This document shows, one piece after another, positions 53,138-63,701 of a stretch of 64,000 nt of DNA. The DNA is from JACKBC01 sp041391125. Lineage in GTDB: Bacteria; Chloroflexota; Anaerolineae; Caldilineales; Caldilineaceae. The position numbers were made by a program, and so were the translations under genes. The notes under the pieces are model-generated. The model had not been told where the DNA came from, did not search any database, and worked only from the letters and a program-made list of their open reading frames with translations. Location: contig JAWKON010000035.1 of NCBI GenBank assembly GCA_041391125.1, positions 1 through 64,000 of the forward strand. The letters run 5' to 3'. The stretch's first letter is position 1; the number at the start of each line of letters is the position of its first letter.

Positions 53138-56100
53138 TTAATTATTGATCACAATTGTCGTAAAGTATTCGTCGTAATTGGTGTCTTCATGCACAATACG
53201 CAGCCGCAGTTTGTGCGTGCCATTGGGATACTTGGTGGTGTCCACCGTCAGCAGGCGGCCCCAGGTGGCGGAGTTACGCACACCCAAGTACGTGGCCCGG
53301 TTCTCGTCACCGTCAATCAGCAGGTCCACCTGCCATTTGCGCAGACTGGCATCCTGCACCAGCCCCTCAATAGTCACAAAGCCGCGCACGGTGGCGCCAT
53401 CAGCCGGCGTGGAGATGCCCACATTGATATTGGCAATGGCTTGCGCCTGGGCAAACTGATTGGTGGCCTGATAGACGCTCCACATGGAGCGCCGCGTATT
53501 GGTTTCGCTGGCGCCATCACCCAGGCTTTGCCACAGGTTGAGCGCTTGCTGATAGTAATTTAGGGCATTGTCAAACTGATTGGCATCGCGATAGATGCGG
53601 CCCACGCTATCCAGCAGTCCGGCGGTACCCGCCTGATCCTCCAGTTCGCGCGTGATGGCAATGGCCTGGTTGTACGATTGGATGGCCTGATCGACGGCGC
53701 CATTATTTTTCTGTTCGGTCCCGATATCGCGGTAGACGCGCACCAGATCACCCAGGGCGCGACGCTCGTTGTCCGTATCTTCCAGCGCTTGCAACAGTTT
53801 AATCGCCTCTTGGTAATTGGCCAGCGCACTGTCCAATTGTTTAGCATTGCGCTGCTGGCGGGCGATGTTGAGCAAGATATTGGCCGTGACTGCTTTGTCG
53901 TCCGCCGCCCGCGCAATGTCTAGCGCTTTTTGGAAGGCCGCCGCCGCTTGCGCCTCATTTGGGGCCAGCTGATAGTTGGACGCGATGGCCAAATACATGC
54001 GGGCCGCTTGACCGGGATCACCGGCGGCTTGCCAGGCCTCTACCGATTTCTGGAAGGCCGCGGTTGAATCGTCCAGACGTTGCAAGTCGCGATAGAGCCG
54101 GCCAATTGAGTCGTATATTCTGGCGATAGATGCTTGGTCGTCGGCCTCCTGAGCCGCGGCAATGGCCTGTTCATAAGTCTCCAACGCTTTGGTCGTATCA
54201 CCGCTAGAGGCATAGTTGGAGGCCAAAGTCAACAAGGTTTTGATGGAAGGATTCAATTCCTCATCGGCAGCTTGCAGGGCGAGCGCCTGCTCGTATGCCG
54301 CCGTGGCTGCATCGGCATCGCCCAGATCGCTGTGCAGCTTGCCGATAGAATTGAGGACATCGACCATCGCGGCGGTATTTTCTTCGGCTTCGGCCAGGGC
54401 CAACGCTTTATCATACGTGTCGAAAGCCTGGGTATATTCTTCCTGGGCCACATAAAGCGACGCCACGGCCTGCAAGGCTTTGGCCGCGCTGGCGGTATCC
54501 CCCGTTTCATCCAAGATGGCCAGTTCGGCCTCAAAGGCTGCCAACGCTTCCGGATACTGGGCAGAGTCCCGATAGAGCCGCCCCATTGTGTCGTAAATCG
54601 CAGCGGTTTGCGCTTGATCATTGTCGGCCTGGGCCAGTTCGAGCGCCTGCTGGTATGCATTCACCGCCTCTTCGATTTGCCCCAGGTTTTGATAAAGCGA
54701 AGCCAGGCTGTTGAGCGCCCGCCCATATTGGGAATTGTCATTTTGGGCGTCCGCCATTGACATGGCTTGGCGATAGGTGGCAATGGCTTCTTCCGCTTGG
54801 TCCAGCGACTCATAGCTGGCGCCCACGGCCACCAGCATGCGCAGTACGCGATCCGGCCGACCAGCCTGATCCCACGCCTCTGCGCTGCTTTGATAGGCGA
54901 TCAGCGACTCCTCAAATTGGCCTTCATTGCGCAACGCCCGCCCCAGCGAATCAAATATGCGGGCGGCAGTTTCAAAATCATCGGCGGCTTGAGCGGCGGC
55001 CGCCGCCTTTTCATAGGCCGCAATGGATTGGACTACATCCTCTTGATTGGCGTACAGATCGGCCAACGTATTCCAGATGCGCGCTTCGGTGGCTTTGTCT
55101 TTGTTGGCGACGGCCAGATCCAGCGCCTGCTGATACGTTTCCAGCGCCGCGTCGATTGTCTCTAGCGATTCCTGATTTGCCGCAATACCCAGCAGGCTGA
55201 GCACGGCGCGATCCCCTTTTTGGGCACTTTGCCAAATATCAAATGCCTGCTGATAGAGATCGGTCGAATCCGCATATTCACCCTCATCACGCAACATGCG
55301 GGCGGCGGTGTCCAAAATATCGGCCGCCTGCTCGTCTTGACCGCTGTTTTGGGCTGCTTCCACCGCATCCATATAAACGGTGATCGACTTATCATTATCG
55401 CCCTGGTTGCGATGGAGCCGGGCCACTGCTTCTAACACTTTGGTGATCTGCGTCTGATCGCCCGATTCTTCGGCCACGGTTCTGGCTTTTTCATATGCCG
55501 CCAGTGCGCCGGGGATATCCTCCTGCGCTTCATAATTGACGCCAATGGCGATCAGCAACCGCAGCGCTCGATCCACGCGATCCTGCTTTTGCCACAGATC
55601 TGCCGCCTGTTGGTATGCGGATGATGAATCGGCATATTGTTCGTTGTCTTTGTATAACCCGCCTAATCTTTCCAAAATATCAGCGGCCTGGGCCAGATCA
55701 TTGGCGGCCTGGGCGGCATCCGCCGCCGCTTTGTAGGCGCTCAACGCCTGGTCAAAATCCCCCAGGGTTTGGTGAATATCGCCCGCCGCGGCCAACATGC
55801 GGGCGGCGTTGGCGTCATCCCCCTGTTTCTGGGCAATCACCAGCGCCCGCTCATAGGCGCCCAGCGCCTGCTCGGGATCTTCCAGGGCCACAAAATTGCC
55901 GGCAATAGCCGAAAGCGTGCGCATCTGCTGGTTAGTATCATTCAGCGCCAGCCAGAGGTCAAAAGCTTGTTGGTAGATCTTTTGCGACTCGTCATACTCT
56001 TTGTTGTCGCGATACATACGGCCCAGGCTGCCCAGTGTATCCGCGGCAAATTTCTGTTCATCGGCGGCCATGGCGGTCTCAATGGCCAGGTTGTAACTCT

Positions 56101-56960
56101 CGGCGGCCTTGTCATATTCCGCCAAGTCGCGGTGCAACGAAGCCACCGTTTCATGCACGCGCATGACTGAAGCCTGATCGTTGAGCGATTCGGCCAGATC
56201 CAACGCCTCCGTATACGAGGCAAAGGCGCTATCCTCATCGTGCTGGGCGGCATAGGTGGAGCCAATGGCCAACAGCGTGCGCACGGCGCGCCCACCATCT
56301 TCCAATTTATTCCAGAGCGTCAACGCCTGCTGGAAAGTGGCCTGCGCCTCTTCGTACTGTTCCGTATCGCGATAGAAGCGGGCAATGAGGTCCAAAATAT
56401 CGGCAATGCGGGCCTCATCTTCCATATTTTGGGCCACGGTCAGCGCCCGTTCGTAGGCATCCAGCGCCAGCCGATCGCGGCCATTTTTGCGATAGGCGTC
56501 GGCGGTATCCAGCAGCGTGGTGATCTCCAGCCGCATTTCGCTGGCGGCATCGCCTCCAATCTGCTGTTGGGGAACAGGCGTGGCGCCGGCATCTGCGCCC
56601 AGTTCGTCTTGCACCCGCTTAATGTAGAGGCGCGCCATAGCCTGGCCCTGCGTATTGGATTGGCGCTCATAGAGTAGCTGCGCGGCCTCAAATTTGGTCA
56701 GCGCCTCTGCCAAATTGCCGGCGATAGAGCGCCAATGCCGCCCGAAAAGTGGAGCCTGCGAGCGAACTCAACGACTCGGCGGTCGGCGTCGTTTCCGGCT
56801 GCGCTGTCTCATCTGCCGCGCCGCCCTGGCCACTGCCGCCCTGAGCCACCGGCGCCGCCCACACGGGCCGCGCAAAAGTTGAGGCGCTGATCATCGGGGT
56901 CAAAATGAGGGCCAGGATCACGGCCGCGCTGAGACGAAGCTTTTGTATTTGTTCAATCAT
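53138..56960 (-). CDS. Very large secreted TPR-repeat protein (frameshift near the 5' end)
   Basis: About 1270 residues. Start 56960 has AGGAGAG upstream; the signal peptide (MIEQIQKLRLSAAVILALIL then FARPVWAA) begins in one frame and a one- or two-base gap near 56725 leads to GNLAEALTKFEAAQLLYE in another. Some thirty TPR units of about 40 residues follow (pattern ILDSLGRLYRDNxQYxxALx AYQQALDL). The C-terminal about 100 residues form an Ig-like domain (STPADGATVRGFVTIEG, DGDENRATYLG). It would be an extracellular or periplasmic scaffold. It lies after the lysA gene on the same strand. Confidence 0.8.
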
Positions 56961-57101
56961 GAATATATTCTCTCCTGAAATGTCGAGCAAAAGGCATTTG
57001 GATTTAACTATACCGAAATTTAAGGCTGTGGGACATTTCAAGTTCCTGACAATTTGCCTTCGATTCGACAACGTACAGATCGCCGGGAATTTATGCCCCG
57101 G

Positions 57102-58448
57102 CTATGGGTGCGGAGAGAAATGGGGTAATGGGCAGTCGCGGGCCGTCAGGTTGGCCAATTGCTCGCGCTGCTGGATCACGTGCGCCTGCCCCGCGTGGAG
57201 CCAGAGCACAGCAGGTCGCCGCGCGCCATTGTAATTGCTGCCCATGCTGAGCTGGTAGGCGCCGCTCACCGGCACGGCCAGCGCTTCACCCGCTGCGATG
57301 GCGGGCAAGGGCAGCCCTTCGATCAGCACGTCGCCGCTTTCGCAAAAGGGGCCGGCCAGCCAGGATGCATGGGTAAATGGGCGCAGGGGCTGCGTAACGG
57401 GCAGCGCCGAATAGCGCGCCCCATAGAGCGCCGGCCGTGGATTATCGGCCAGCCCGCCGTCGATCAGCAGCCAGCGCCGCGCCGGCGTCTGCTTGACCGC
57501 ACCCACGCTGTAGAGCGCTACGCCGGCCCGCGCCACCAGGCTGCGTCCCGGCTCCAGCACCAGGCGGGGCAGCGCCAATTGCCGCTCTTGGCAGCCGGCA
57601 GCCAATGTTTGCGCCACAAATTGCACGTACGATTCGATGGACGGGTGCGGCAGATCATCTTCGTGATAGGGAACGCCCCAGCCGCCGCCGGGACAAATGG
57701 CTTGCGGACGCCAGCCGCTCTGCATTTCAATTTCCAGCACCAGATCGAGCACCGTGTGCAGCGCCGGCCCCACCGGCGCCGGGTCGTGAAAATGGGAGCC
57801 CTGATGAAAATGGAGGCCGCTCAACGTCACCCCGGCCTGGCGACAGCGCCCAATGGCCTCGATGGCTTCGGGCAGCGCCATGCCAAACTTGCTGTCCGCC
57901 TGGCCCGTTTGCGTATAAGCGTGGGTCTCCACCGCCAGCCCCGGCCGGATGCGAATCCACAACTCCGGCATCCGATCCGCGTATTGAGGCGCCAGCTCCA
58001 AAATGCGCGCCAGCTCGCTCAAATTGTCCACCACAATGACGGCGGCTTGCGCCAGCGCGGCGCGCAAATCCGCATCGCTTTTGTTGACGCCATGCACCAA
58101 AATGCGCGATCGCGGCACTTGCGCGGCGGCCGCAATGGCCAGCTCTCCTTCACCCGTGCAGTCCAGCCACAGATCGCGCTGCTGCGTCCACTGGGCCAGG
58201 GCGGTGCAGAGAAAAGCTTTGCCCGCATAAGTGATGGCCGCTTCGCCGGGGTAATATTGGGCCAGCGCCCGCCGATAGGCCGCCACCGCATCATCTAGCG
58301 TGGCCTGGTCATAGAGATAGAGCGGCGCGCCATACTCGGCAACCAGGGCGGCTAAATCACACCCGCCAATGGTCAAGTGTTGTGCGTCGCCCTGTTGGAC
58401 AACTTGGGTTGAAATGGGGAAAAGCGGGAGCCGCTGGTGGGCAGACAA
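57102..58448 (-). CDS. lysA: Diaminopimelate decarboxylase
   Basis: PLP-dependent fold-III decarboxylase of 448 residues that makes L-lysine from meso-diaminopimelate. The PLP lysine is in ITYAGKAFLC, GLHFHQGSHF binds PLP, PGGGWGVPYHEDD is the Gly-rich phosphate loop and FCESGDVLIEG supplies the catalytic Cys and Glu of the partner subunit. YQLSMGSNYNGARRPAVLW is the end motif. A small membrane-peptide gene sits 12 bases upstream. Confidence 0.93.
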   Translation of the reverse strand: MSAHQRLPLFPISTQVVQQGDAQHLTIGGCDLAALVAEYGAPLYLYDQATLDDAVAAYRRALAQYYPGEAAITYAGKAFLCTALAQWTQQRDLWLDCTGEGELAIAAAAQVPRSRILVHGVNKSDADLRAALAQAAVIVVDNLSELARILELAPQYADRMPELWIRIRPGLAVETHAYTQTGQADSKFGMALPEAIEAIGRCRQAGVTLSGLHFHQGSHFHDPAPVGPALHTVLDLVLEIEMQSGWRPQAICPGGGWGVPYHEDDLPHPSIESYVQFVAQTLAAGCQERQLALPRLVLEPGRSLVARAGVALYSVGAVKQTPARRWLLIDGGLADNPRPALYGARYSALPVTQPLRPFTHASWLAGPFCESGDVLIEGLPLPAIAAGEALAVPVSGAYQLSMGSNYNGARRPAVLWLHAGQAHVIQQREQLANLTARDCPLPHFSPHP

Positions 58449-58460
58449 GTGGGCGTCCTT

Positions 58461-58580
58461 TTAGCTCGGCGTTAGCACGACATAGATGAGACTCAAGAGC
58501 ATGCTGAATACGATCAGCAGGCTTAAGATATAGAACACCTTTTCATTGCGCGTATATTTTCGATTATTGCGTTTGGCCAT
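58461..58580 (-). CDS. Small single-helix membrane protein (39 aa)
   Basis: An unlisted short gene: MAKRNNRKYTRNEKVFYILS then LLIVFSMLLSLIYVVLTPS. It has a Lys/Arg-rich cytosolic start and one transmembrane helix. AAGGAAG lies 8 bases before the ATG. It is 12 bp from lysA and in the same direction. Function unknown. Confidence 0.65.
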   Translation of the reverse strand: MAKRNNRKYTRNEKVFYILSLLIVFSMLLSLIYVVLTPS

Positions 58581-58842
58581 GTTTGCTCTTCCTTATCAAA
58601 ATCAGCATAAAAATCAGCCTGAACTCTCAAGAATTTGGCATTATTATAACACACCCACCACGGCAATACCCACTAAGGCCTGGTCGTATTGATTTTGGGG
58701 ACAAGGCGCGTCATTCTTTTCAAAGTGAGAATGGCTGCAATATAATATGGACCTTCATTCACCTTGAAGGGGAAAAACCACGCATGATCTATTGTCCAAG
58801 TAGAGACATCGACATTCATCAACATCCGCCTGGGAGCATAAA

Positions 58843-60519
58843 ATGAACACACCCTTGTCTGAAGCTTCCCCTACAGGGGAAGCCGCTGAACATTCCTCCG
58901 CGCACCGTTTTCAAGTTTCCCTCAGCCGTAATCTGGGCCTGTTTGATATTACAATGATTGGGGTCGGCGCCATGATCGGCGCCGGCATCTTTGGCCTCAC
59001 CGGCATTGCGGCCGGCGTGGCGGGGCCGGTGGGTTTGCTGCTGGCCTTTTTCCTCAACGGCGCGCTGACCAGCTTGACCGGGCTCAGCTATGCCGAGTTG
59101 GGCGCGGCTTTCCCGCAGGCAGGCGGCGGCTATGCGTGGGTCAAAGAGGGGCTGGCGCGCATCTATGGCTTCTATGCCGGCTGGATTTCGTGGTTTTCGC
59201 ACTCGGTGGCGTGCAGTCTTTATGCGGTGCTCTTTGGCACATTTTTTGTCGAGCTGCTGGAATTGGGCGACCTGCATCCTGGTCACGATATACTCTTTTG
59301 GGGGTTTACGGCGACCCAGATTTGGGTCAAGATTTTTGCCGTGCTGGCCTCGCTGCTCTTCATTATGATCAACGTGCGCGGTTCGTCTGAAACTGGGCTC
59401 GTGGGCAACATCGTCACCATCTTCAAAGTCATCGTGCTGGGTGTGCTGGTCATCTTTGGCCTGCGCGCCCTGATGAACATGCCCAACTGGGCCGACAATT
59501 TCTGGCGCGACCCCAGCCCGATTCCCAATGGCATTGGCGGCGTCATCCTGGCTATGGGGCTCACCTTTGTGGCCTTTGAGGGCTACGAAATCATTGCCCA
59601 GAGCGGCGAAGAGGTTAAGGATCCGGGGCGCAACGTGCCGCGCGCTATCTTTCTGGCCATTGCCATTGTGGTGGTCATCTATCTGGCCGTGGCCTTTGTC
59701 TCCATCGGCGCCTTGCAGCAGGATTCTGGCCTGCCGAACTGGGTCTACATGGGCGAAAATGGCGAGCGCGCCATGATCGAAACCGCCCGCCGCATAATGC
59801 CCTACGGCGCGCTCATGATGATTCTGGGTGGGCTGGCCTCCACCATTTCAGCGCTCAACGCCACCATCTATTCCAGCAGCCGCGTCTCCTTTGCCATGGG
59901 GCGCGACCGCGACCTGCCGGCCGTCTTTGGGCGCATCCACCCGCGCAACAAAACGCCGCACTGGGCGGTCTGGCTCAGCGGTCTGCTCATCATCTTTATG
60001 GCCGTGGCCTTTCCCATTGAGGATGTGGCGTCCGGCGCCTCCATCACATTTTTACTGCTCTTCCTCATGGTCAACATTTCGCTGATCCGGCTGCGCACCA
60101 CGCGCCCCGATCTGGTGCGGCCGTTTCGCGCACCCTTTGTGCCGTGGCTGCAAATCATTTCTATCGGTTTGCAGCTTGTGCTGGCCGTCGAGCTTTTTGA
60201 ACTAAGCCCTACGGCCTGGATCACCACCGGCGTTTGGCTGCTGCTGGGGCTGCTGGTCTACAGCCGCTATGGCGGTATTGAGGAAGCTACCAAAATTGAA
60301 GACACCATTTTGCTGGAAGAGACGGTGGCCATGCGCGACTATTCGGTGCTGCTGCCGGTGGCCAACGAGGCCGTGGCGCGTCAATTGGCCAACTTTGGCG
60401 CGCTCTTTGCCCAAGCCAATCGCGGCGAACTCTTTGCGCTCAACGTCATCCGCGTGCCCGCCCAGCTCAGCGTGACCGATGGCCGCGCCTTTCTGCGCCG
60501 CGCGACCGCTGCTCGATGA
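58843..60519 (+). CDS. APC-family amino-acid permease (probably with C-terminal USP domains)
   Basis: 558-residue protein with twelve membrane helices. LGLFDITMIGVGAMIGAGIF is the APC helix 1 motif, GLSYAELGAAFPQAGGGYAW and FVAFEGYEIIAQSGEEVKDP are typical of transporter helices. After about residue 490 (DYSVLLPVANEAVARQLANF) it enters a USP fold and stops at GRAFLRRATAAR. The USP sequence resumes one frame away (ARPLLDEVVDVGR, then FNVPVRTML), so a full transporter-USP protein of about 785 residues is likely. GGGAGC precedes the ATG. Confidence 0.87.
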   Translation: MNTPLSEASPTGEAAEHSSAHRFQVSLSRNLGLFDITMIGVGAMIGAGIFGLTGIAAGVAGPVGLLLAFFLNGALTSLTGLSYAELGAAFPQAGGGYAWVKEGLARIYGFYAGWISWFSHSVACSLYAVLFGTFFVELLELGDLHPGHDILFWGFTATQIWVKIFAVLASLLFIMINVRGSSETGLVGNIVTIFKVIVLGVLVIFGLRALMNMPNWADNFWRDPSPIPNGIGGVILAMGLTFVAFEGYEIIAQSGEEVKDPGRNVPRAIFLAIAIVVVIYLAVAFVSIGALQQDSGLPNWVYMGENGERAMIETARRIMPYGALMMILGGLASTISALNATIYSSSRVSFAMGRDRDLPAVFGRIHPRNKTPHWAVWLSGLLIIFMAVAFPIEDVASGASITFLLLFLMVNISLIRLRTTRPDLVRPFRAPFVPWLQIISIGLQLVLAVELFELSPTAWITTGVWLLLGLLVYSRYGGIEEATKIEDTILLEETVAMRDYSVLLPVANEAVARQLANFGALFAQANRGELFALNVIRVPAQLSVTDGRAFLRRATAAR

Positions 60520-61202
60520 AGTGGTGGATGTGGGGCGAATTCAACGTGCCGGTGCGCACCATGTTGCGGCTAGGGCGCGACATCTCCGACTCTATTTTGA
60601 GCGCCGCCCAGGAGCGGGAAACCAACCTGATGATATTGGGCTGGCCCGGCCAAACCAGCCACCGCGAGCAGGCCTTTGGCGCCATTATCGACTTGATGGC
60701 CCAAAACCCGCCGTGCGATCTGGCCGTGGTGCGCTTTCGGCGCAGCGGTGTGCCCGTGCGCCGCATCCTCGTGCCGGTAGCCGGTGGCCCGAATACGCGC
60801 ATGGCGTTAGAGGTGGCCGTTATGCAGGCCGACGCGCTGGAGCAGATCAATGGCGAGCGGCCAGCGGTCGTCGCACTCAATTTAGCCCTGGGTGGGATTC
60901 CTTCTGCCGAACAGATGGAAAGTCAAAAGCAACAGCTCGTTGATCGATTTGAGCTGGCCGAGCTGCCCATTGAAATCGAAGTAGCCCATGCTGAAGATGT
61001 AGTGGAGGGGATATTGGCGGCGGCGGCCAATTGCGATCAGATTGTGATTGGGGCGTCCGAAGAGCGCTTGTTGGAGCAGTCGCTCTTCGGCTCCATTCCG
61101 CAGCGGGTGGCCGAAGAAGCACCCATTACGACCGTCATGGTCAAACGCCACGATCTGGTCAAGTTCGGGCTGCGGCGCTGGCTTTTTCCGCGCAAACGCT
61201 AA
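60516..61202 (+). CDS. Universal stress protein domains (likely C-terminus of the permease)
   Basis: 228 residues in their own frame, with the end of one USP domain (LILGWPGQTSHREQAFGAII, DLAVVRFR) and a second full one (VRRILVPVAGGPNTRMALEV to QIVIGASEERLLEQSLFGSI followed by PQRVAEEAPITTV). The ATGA overlap with the upstream stop looks like coupling, but the first USP domain is split across it, so fusion by one-base shifts near 60505 and 60538 is more likely. USP domains bind ATP or AMP and probably gate transport. Confidence 0.78.
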   Translation: MKWWMWGEFNVPVRTMLRLGRDISDSILSAAQERETNLMILGWPGQTSHREQAFGAIIDLMAQNPPCDLAVVRFRRSGVPVRRILVPVAGGPNTRMALEVAVMQADALEQINGERPAVVALNLALGGIPSAEQMESQKQQLVDRFELAELPIEIEVAHAEDVVEGILAAAANCDQIVIGASEERLLEQSLFGSIPQRVAEEAPITTVMVKRHDLVKFGLRRWLFPRKR

Positions 61203-61220
61203 ATTTCAGCAAGAGGGAGG

Positions 61221-61482
61221 AACCGCAGATGCCGCAGATTTCGTCTGGACAAAAAAGGGATGGTTCAGTATTTAGTTTACACTTTTTTGGGGGGTAGCGG
61301 CGGTTGAGTAGGCCCGGCAGTTTGGGCCGTATCGAAACCAGAGCGGGTCGCCCCGTTCATTTTGGTTTCGATACGGCTGCGAACTACAGCAGCCTACTCA
61401 ACCGGCGTTCACTGATCTCATTTGCCAACCTATCTTCTTGCGCCAGTGAACCATCTCCACAAAATCCGTGAAATCTGCGGTT
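61221..61482. repeat. Nested palindromic repeats between USP and recJ
   Basis: Outer arms (AACCGCAGAT...ATGGTTCA at 61221-61267 and complement at 61447-61482) surround an inner element 61301-61404 with 13-bp ends CGGTTGAGTAGGC and a second inner pair CCGTATCGAAACCA (61327-61340, 61363-61376). The outer arm abuts the recJ stop. No gene is seen in 61203-61481. Confidence 0.65.
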
Positions 61483-63278
61483 TAGTATATGACGTTCTCC
61501 GCCAAGCGCATGTCCTGCACGTTTAGCTGTAAGCGCTGGCGACCCTGCCACTCGTTGGCCTCCACGTGACAGACCACGTCGAGCGAACAGCCTTCATGCA
61601 AATGCGCCAGCCACGCGCCCTGCTGGAACGCAATGGCGTCCAGAGCAATCGTATTGGCGCCGCCATCCAAAATCAGGCGCAGATGTTTGCGATCTCCCAC
61701 GGGCCGAGCTTCGCGCAGGCGGCAATTGGTGCAGAGCAACAGCGGGGCTGGGTTCTCCTGGCCGGTGGGCTCCAGCCGTTTAAATTGCTCCACCAGCGCC
61801 CAGTTGATTTGGCCGATCTCAATAGCGGCATCCACCAGTAATGTGGGGCGCAGATCCGTTTTGGCGGCCAATTCGCGATGCGCCACGTCCTGCAGCGCCT
61901 CTTTAAAAAGCGGCAGCTTGGCCGTCTCCACCGTGAAACCGGCGGCCCGGCTGTGGCCGCCGTGGCGCACCAGCAGATTGGTCACTTCGTCCAATGCCGC
62001 GCTGATGTCGAACTCTTCAATGCTGCGGGCGCTGCCGCGCGACTCATCGGCTTTTTCTTCGATGACCACGGCGGGCCGATAGTAGCGGTCGGTCAATTTG
62101 CCCGCCACCAGCCCCACCACGCCGGCCTGAAAATTGGGGCTGTGAACCACCAAAATCTGTTCATCACCAAACGCGCCATCGCCGTCGGCGCCCTCTTGAA
62201 TCTGCGCCCGCCGCTCGGCAAATTGCAGCGCCAAAAGCTGCTCGGCCTCATCCTGTGCCGCCGCCGTCAGATCGCGGCGCTGCTTGTTGAGCGCCTCCAA
62301 TTGCATGGCCAGGTTGTAGGCCTTGACCGGGTCGTTGGTGCGCAGCAATTCATAGGCCAGTTGCGTCTGCGAAAGGCGCCCGGCGGCGTTGATGCGCGGG
62401 GCCAGCCGGAACGAAATGGCCGTGGCGTCCACCGTGCCGGTGCGCTGATCGCTGGCGGCCAACAGCGCCTGCAAACCGGCGCGCTGCGTCTGGTTGAGCT
62501 GCTCCAGCCCCTTTTGCACCAGCAGCCGGTTTTCACCCAGCAGCGGCATAATGTCCGCCACGGTCCCAATGGCCACATAGTCGAGCAGCTCCTGCTCCAA
62601 TTCCTGCGCCCGTTCGGCATCCAGCTTGGACCAGCGCTGATGAGCCACGCTGCGCAGCACGCCCTGCGCCAGCCGATAGGCCACGCCCACGCCGGCCAAC
62701 TGCTTGGAGCCGCTGCGGCAGTCCGCCCGCCGCGGGTTGACCACGGCCAGCGCCGGCGGCAGCATCGGCCCCACCGAGTGGTGATCGGTCACAATCACGT
62801 CCAGCCCCAGCTTGACGGCGTGCGCCACTTCGGCCACGCTGCGGATGCCGCAGTCTACCGTCACCAGCAGCTTGGCCTTTTCGGCAATGCGCGTAATGGC
62901 GTCCACGTTCAGCCCGTATCCCTCGTCAACGCGGTCGGGAATGTACGGACCGACGCGCCCGCCCGCCGCCTGCAGCGCTGTCACCAGCAGCGCGGTGGAG
63001 GTCACGCCGTCGGCGTCAAAGTCGCCGTAGACACAGATCACCTCGTCGTTTTTGATGGCCTGCACAATGCGCGTCACCGCTGCCGGCATGTCCTGCAGCC
63101 GGTACGGGTCCACCACCACGGCATCGGTGTGTTTTAGGAATGCTTCCACCTCTTGGGGCGTGCGCAGACCGCGGTTATAGAGCACCTGGAGCAGCAGCGG
63201 CTCTTCGGGGATGCCGTTCAGAAATTCGGCGGGCGCTGCGTCGAACAGCTTCCACTTTTTGGCTTGTTGCATTGTCAT
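61482..63278 (-). CDS. recJ: Single-stranded-DNA-specific exonuclease RecJ
   Basis: 598-residue DHH-superfamily 5'-3' exonuclease for recombination and mismatch repair. Metal motifs: VYGDFDADGVTSTALLV, LVTVDCGIRS, VTDHHSVGP (DHH) and VVNPRRAD; DHHA1 part has VRHGGHSRAAGFTV. The C-terminal OB fold is intact. Start at 63278 (MTMQQ) or 63272 (MQQ); the AGG in GCAGGT fits the later one. The length is normal. Confidence 0.93.
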   Translation of the reverse strand: MTMQQAKKWKLFDAAPAEFLNGIPEEPLLLQVLYNRGLRTPQEVEAFLKHTDAVVVDPYRLQDMPAAVTRIVQAIKNDEVICVYGDFDADGVTSTALLVTALQAAGGRVGPYIPDRVDEGYGLNVDAITRIAEKAKLLVTVDCGIRSVAEVAHAVKLGLDVIVTDHHSVGPMLPPALAVVNPRRADCRSGSKQLAGVGVAYRLAQGVLRSVAHQRWSKLDAERAQELEQELLDYVAIGTVADIMPLLGENRLLVQKGLEQLNQTQRAGLQALLAASDQRTGTVDATAISFRLAPRINAAGRLSQTQLAYELLRTNDPVKAYNLAMQLEALNKQRRDLTAAAQDEAEQLLALQFAERRAQIQEGADGDGAFGDEQILVVHSPNFQAGVVGLVAGKLTDRYYRPAVVIEEKADESRGSARSIEEFDISAALDEVTNLLVRHGGHSRAAGFTVETAKLPLFKEALQDVAHRELAAKTDLRPTLLVDAAIEIGQINWALVEQFKRLEPTGQENPAPLLLCTNCRLREARPVGDRKHLRLILDGGANTIALDAIAFQQGAWLAHLHEGCSLDVVCHVEANEWQGRQRLQLNVQDMRLAENVIY

Positions 63279-63412
63279 ACCTGCAAGTTTACCGCAAGAG
63301 ACGGCACTTTTTCCAATATTCATTGGGGTCATAGTACATTGACTTCGCAAGGGTCGCGGCTTATACTGTAATGTAAGATGTGCTGTTTTGTATGGTGATA
63401 TTGGAGGTACTC

Positions 63413-63694
63413 ATGGCAATAGCGACAATTCAACCTATTCCTCAACTCGACAAATTACCCAAAACGCTCCCGTTGGAAAACGCGGTGCGGATTGAGTTGG
63501 TAGACGGTATTCCCATTTTTCGCGCGGCGTCGACAGTACAAGAGCGTATTCAGACCTTGCTGGATAAACAAAGTGAATCTAGTTTGAGCCCAAAAGAAAT
63601 CTACGAACTTGATTTATATGAAGAAATTGATGACTATCTAAGTTTTGTAAATCGCACCATACGTAATCTGCAAATCTCTTCGCAAGCCCAATAA
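63413..63694 (+). CDS. Small hypothetical protein paired with an HNH nuclease
   Basis: 93 residues, not recognised: VRIELVDGIPIFRAASTVQE and a C-terminal helical part (LSPKEIYELDLYEEIDDYLS) suggest an antitoxin-like or partner protein. GGAGG precedes the ATG. The HNH gene starts 7 bases after the stop. Confidence 0.6.
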   Translation: MAIATIQPIPQLDKLPKTLPLENAVRIELVDGIPIFRAASTVQERIQTLLDKQSESSLSPKEIYELDLYEEIDDYLSFVNRTIRNLQISSQAQ

Positions 63695-63701
63695 AGTAAC
63701 T

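Noticed and set aside
57159..58298. 379-codon plus-strand open frame opposite lysA
   Set aside because: Antisense shadow of a gene with all PLP motifs.
61878..63137. 419-codon plus-strand open frame opposite recJ
   Set aside because: Antisense shadow; recJ motifs are complete on the minus strand.
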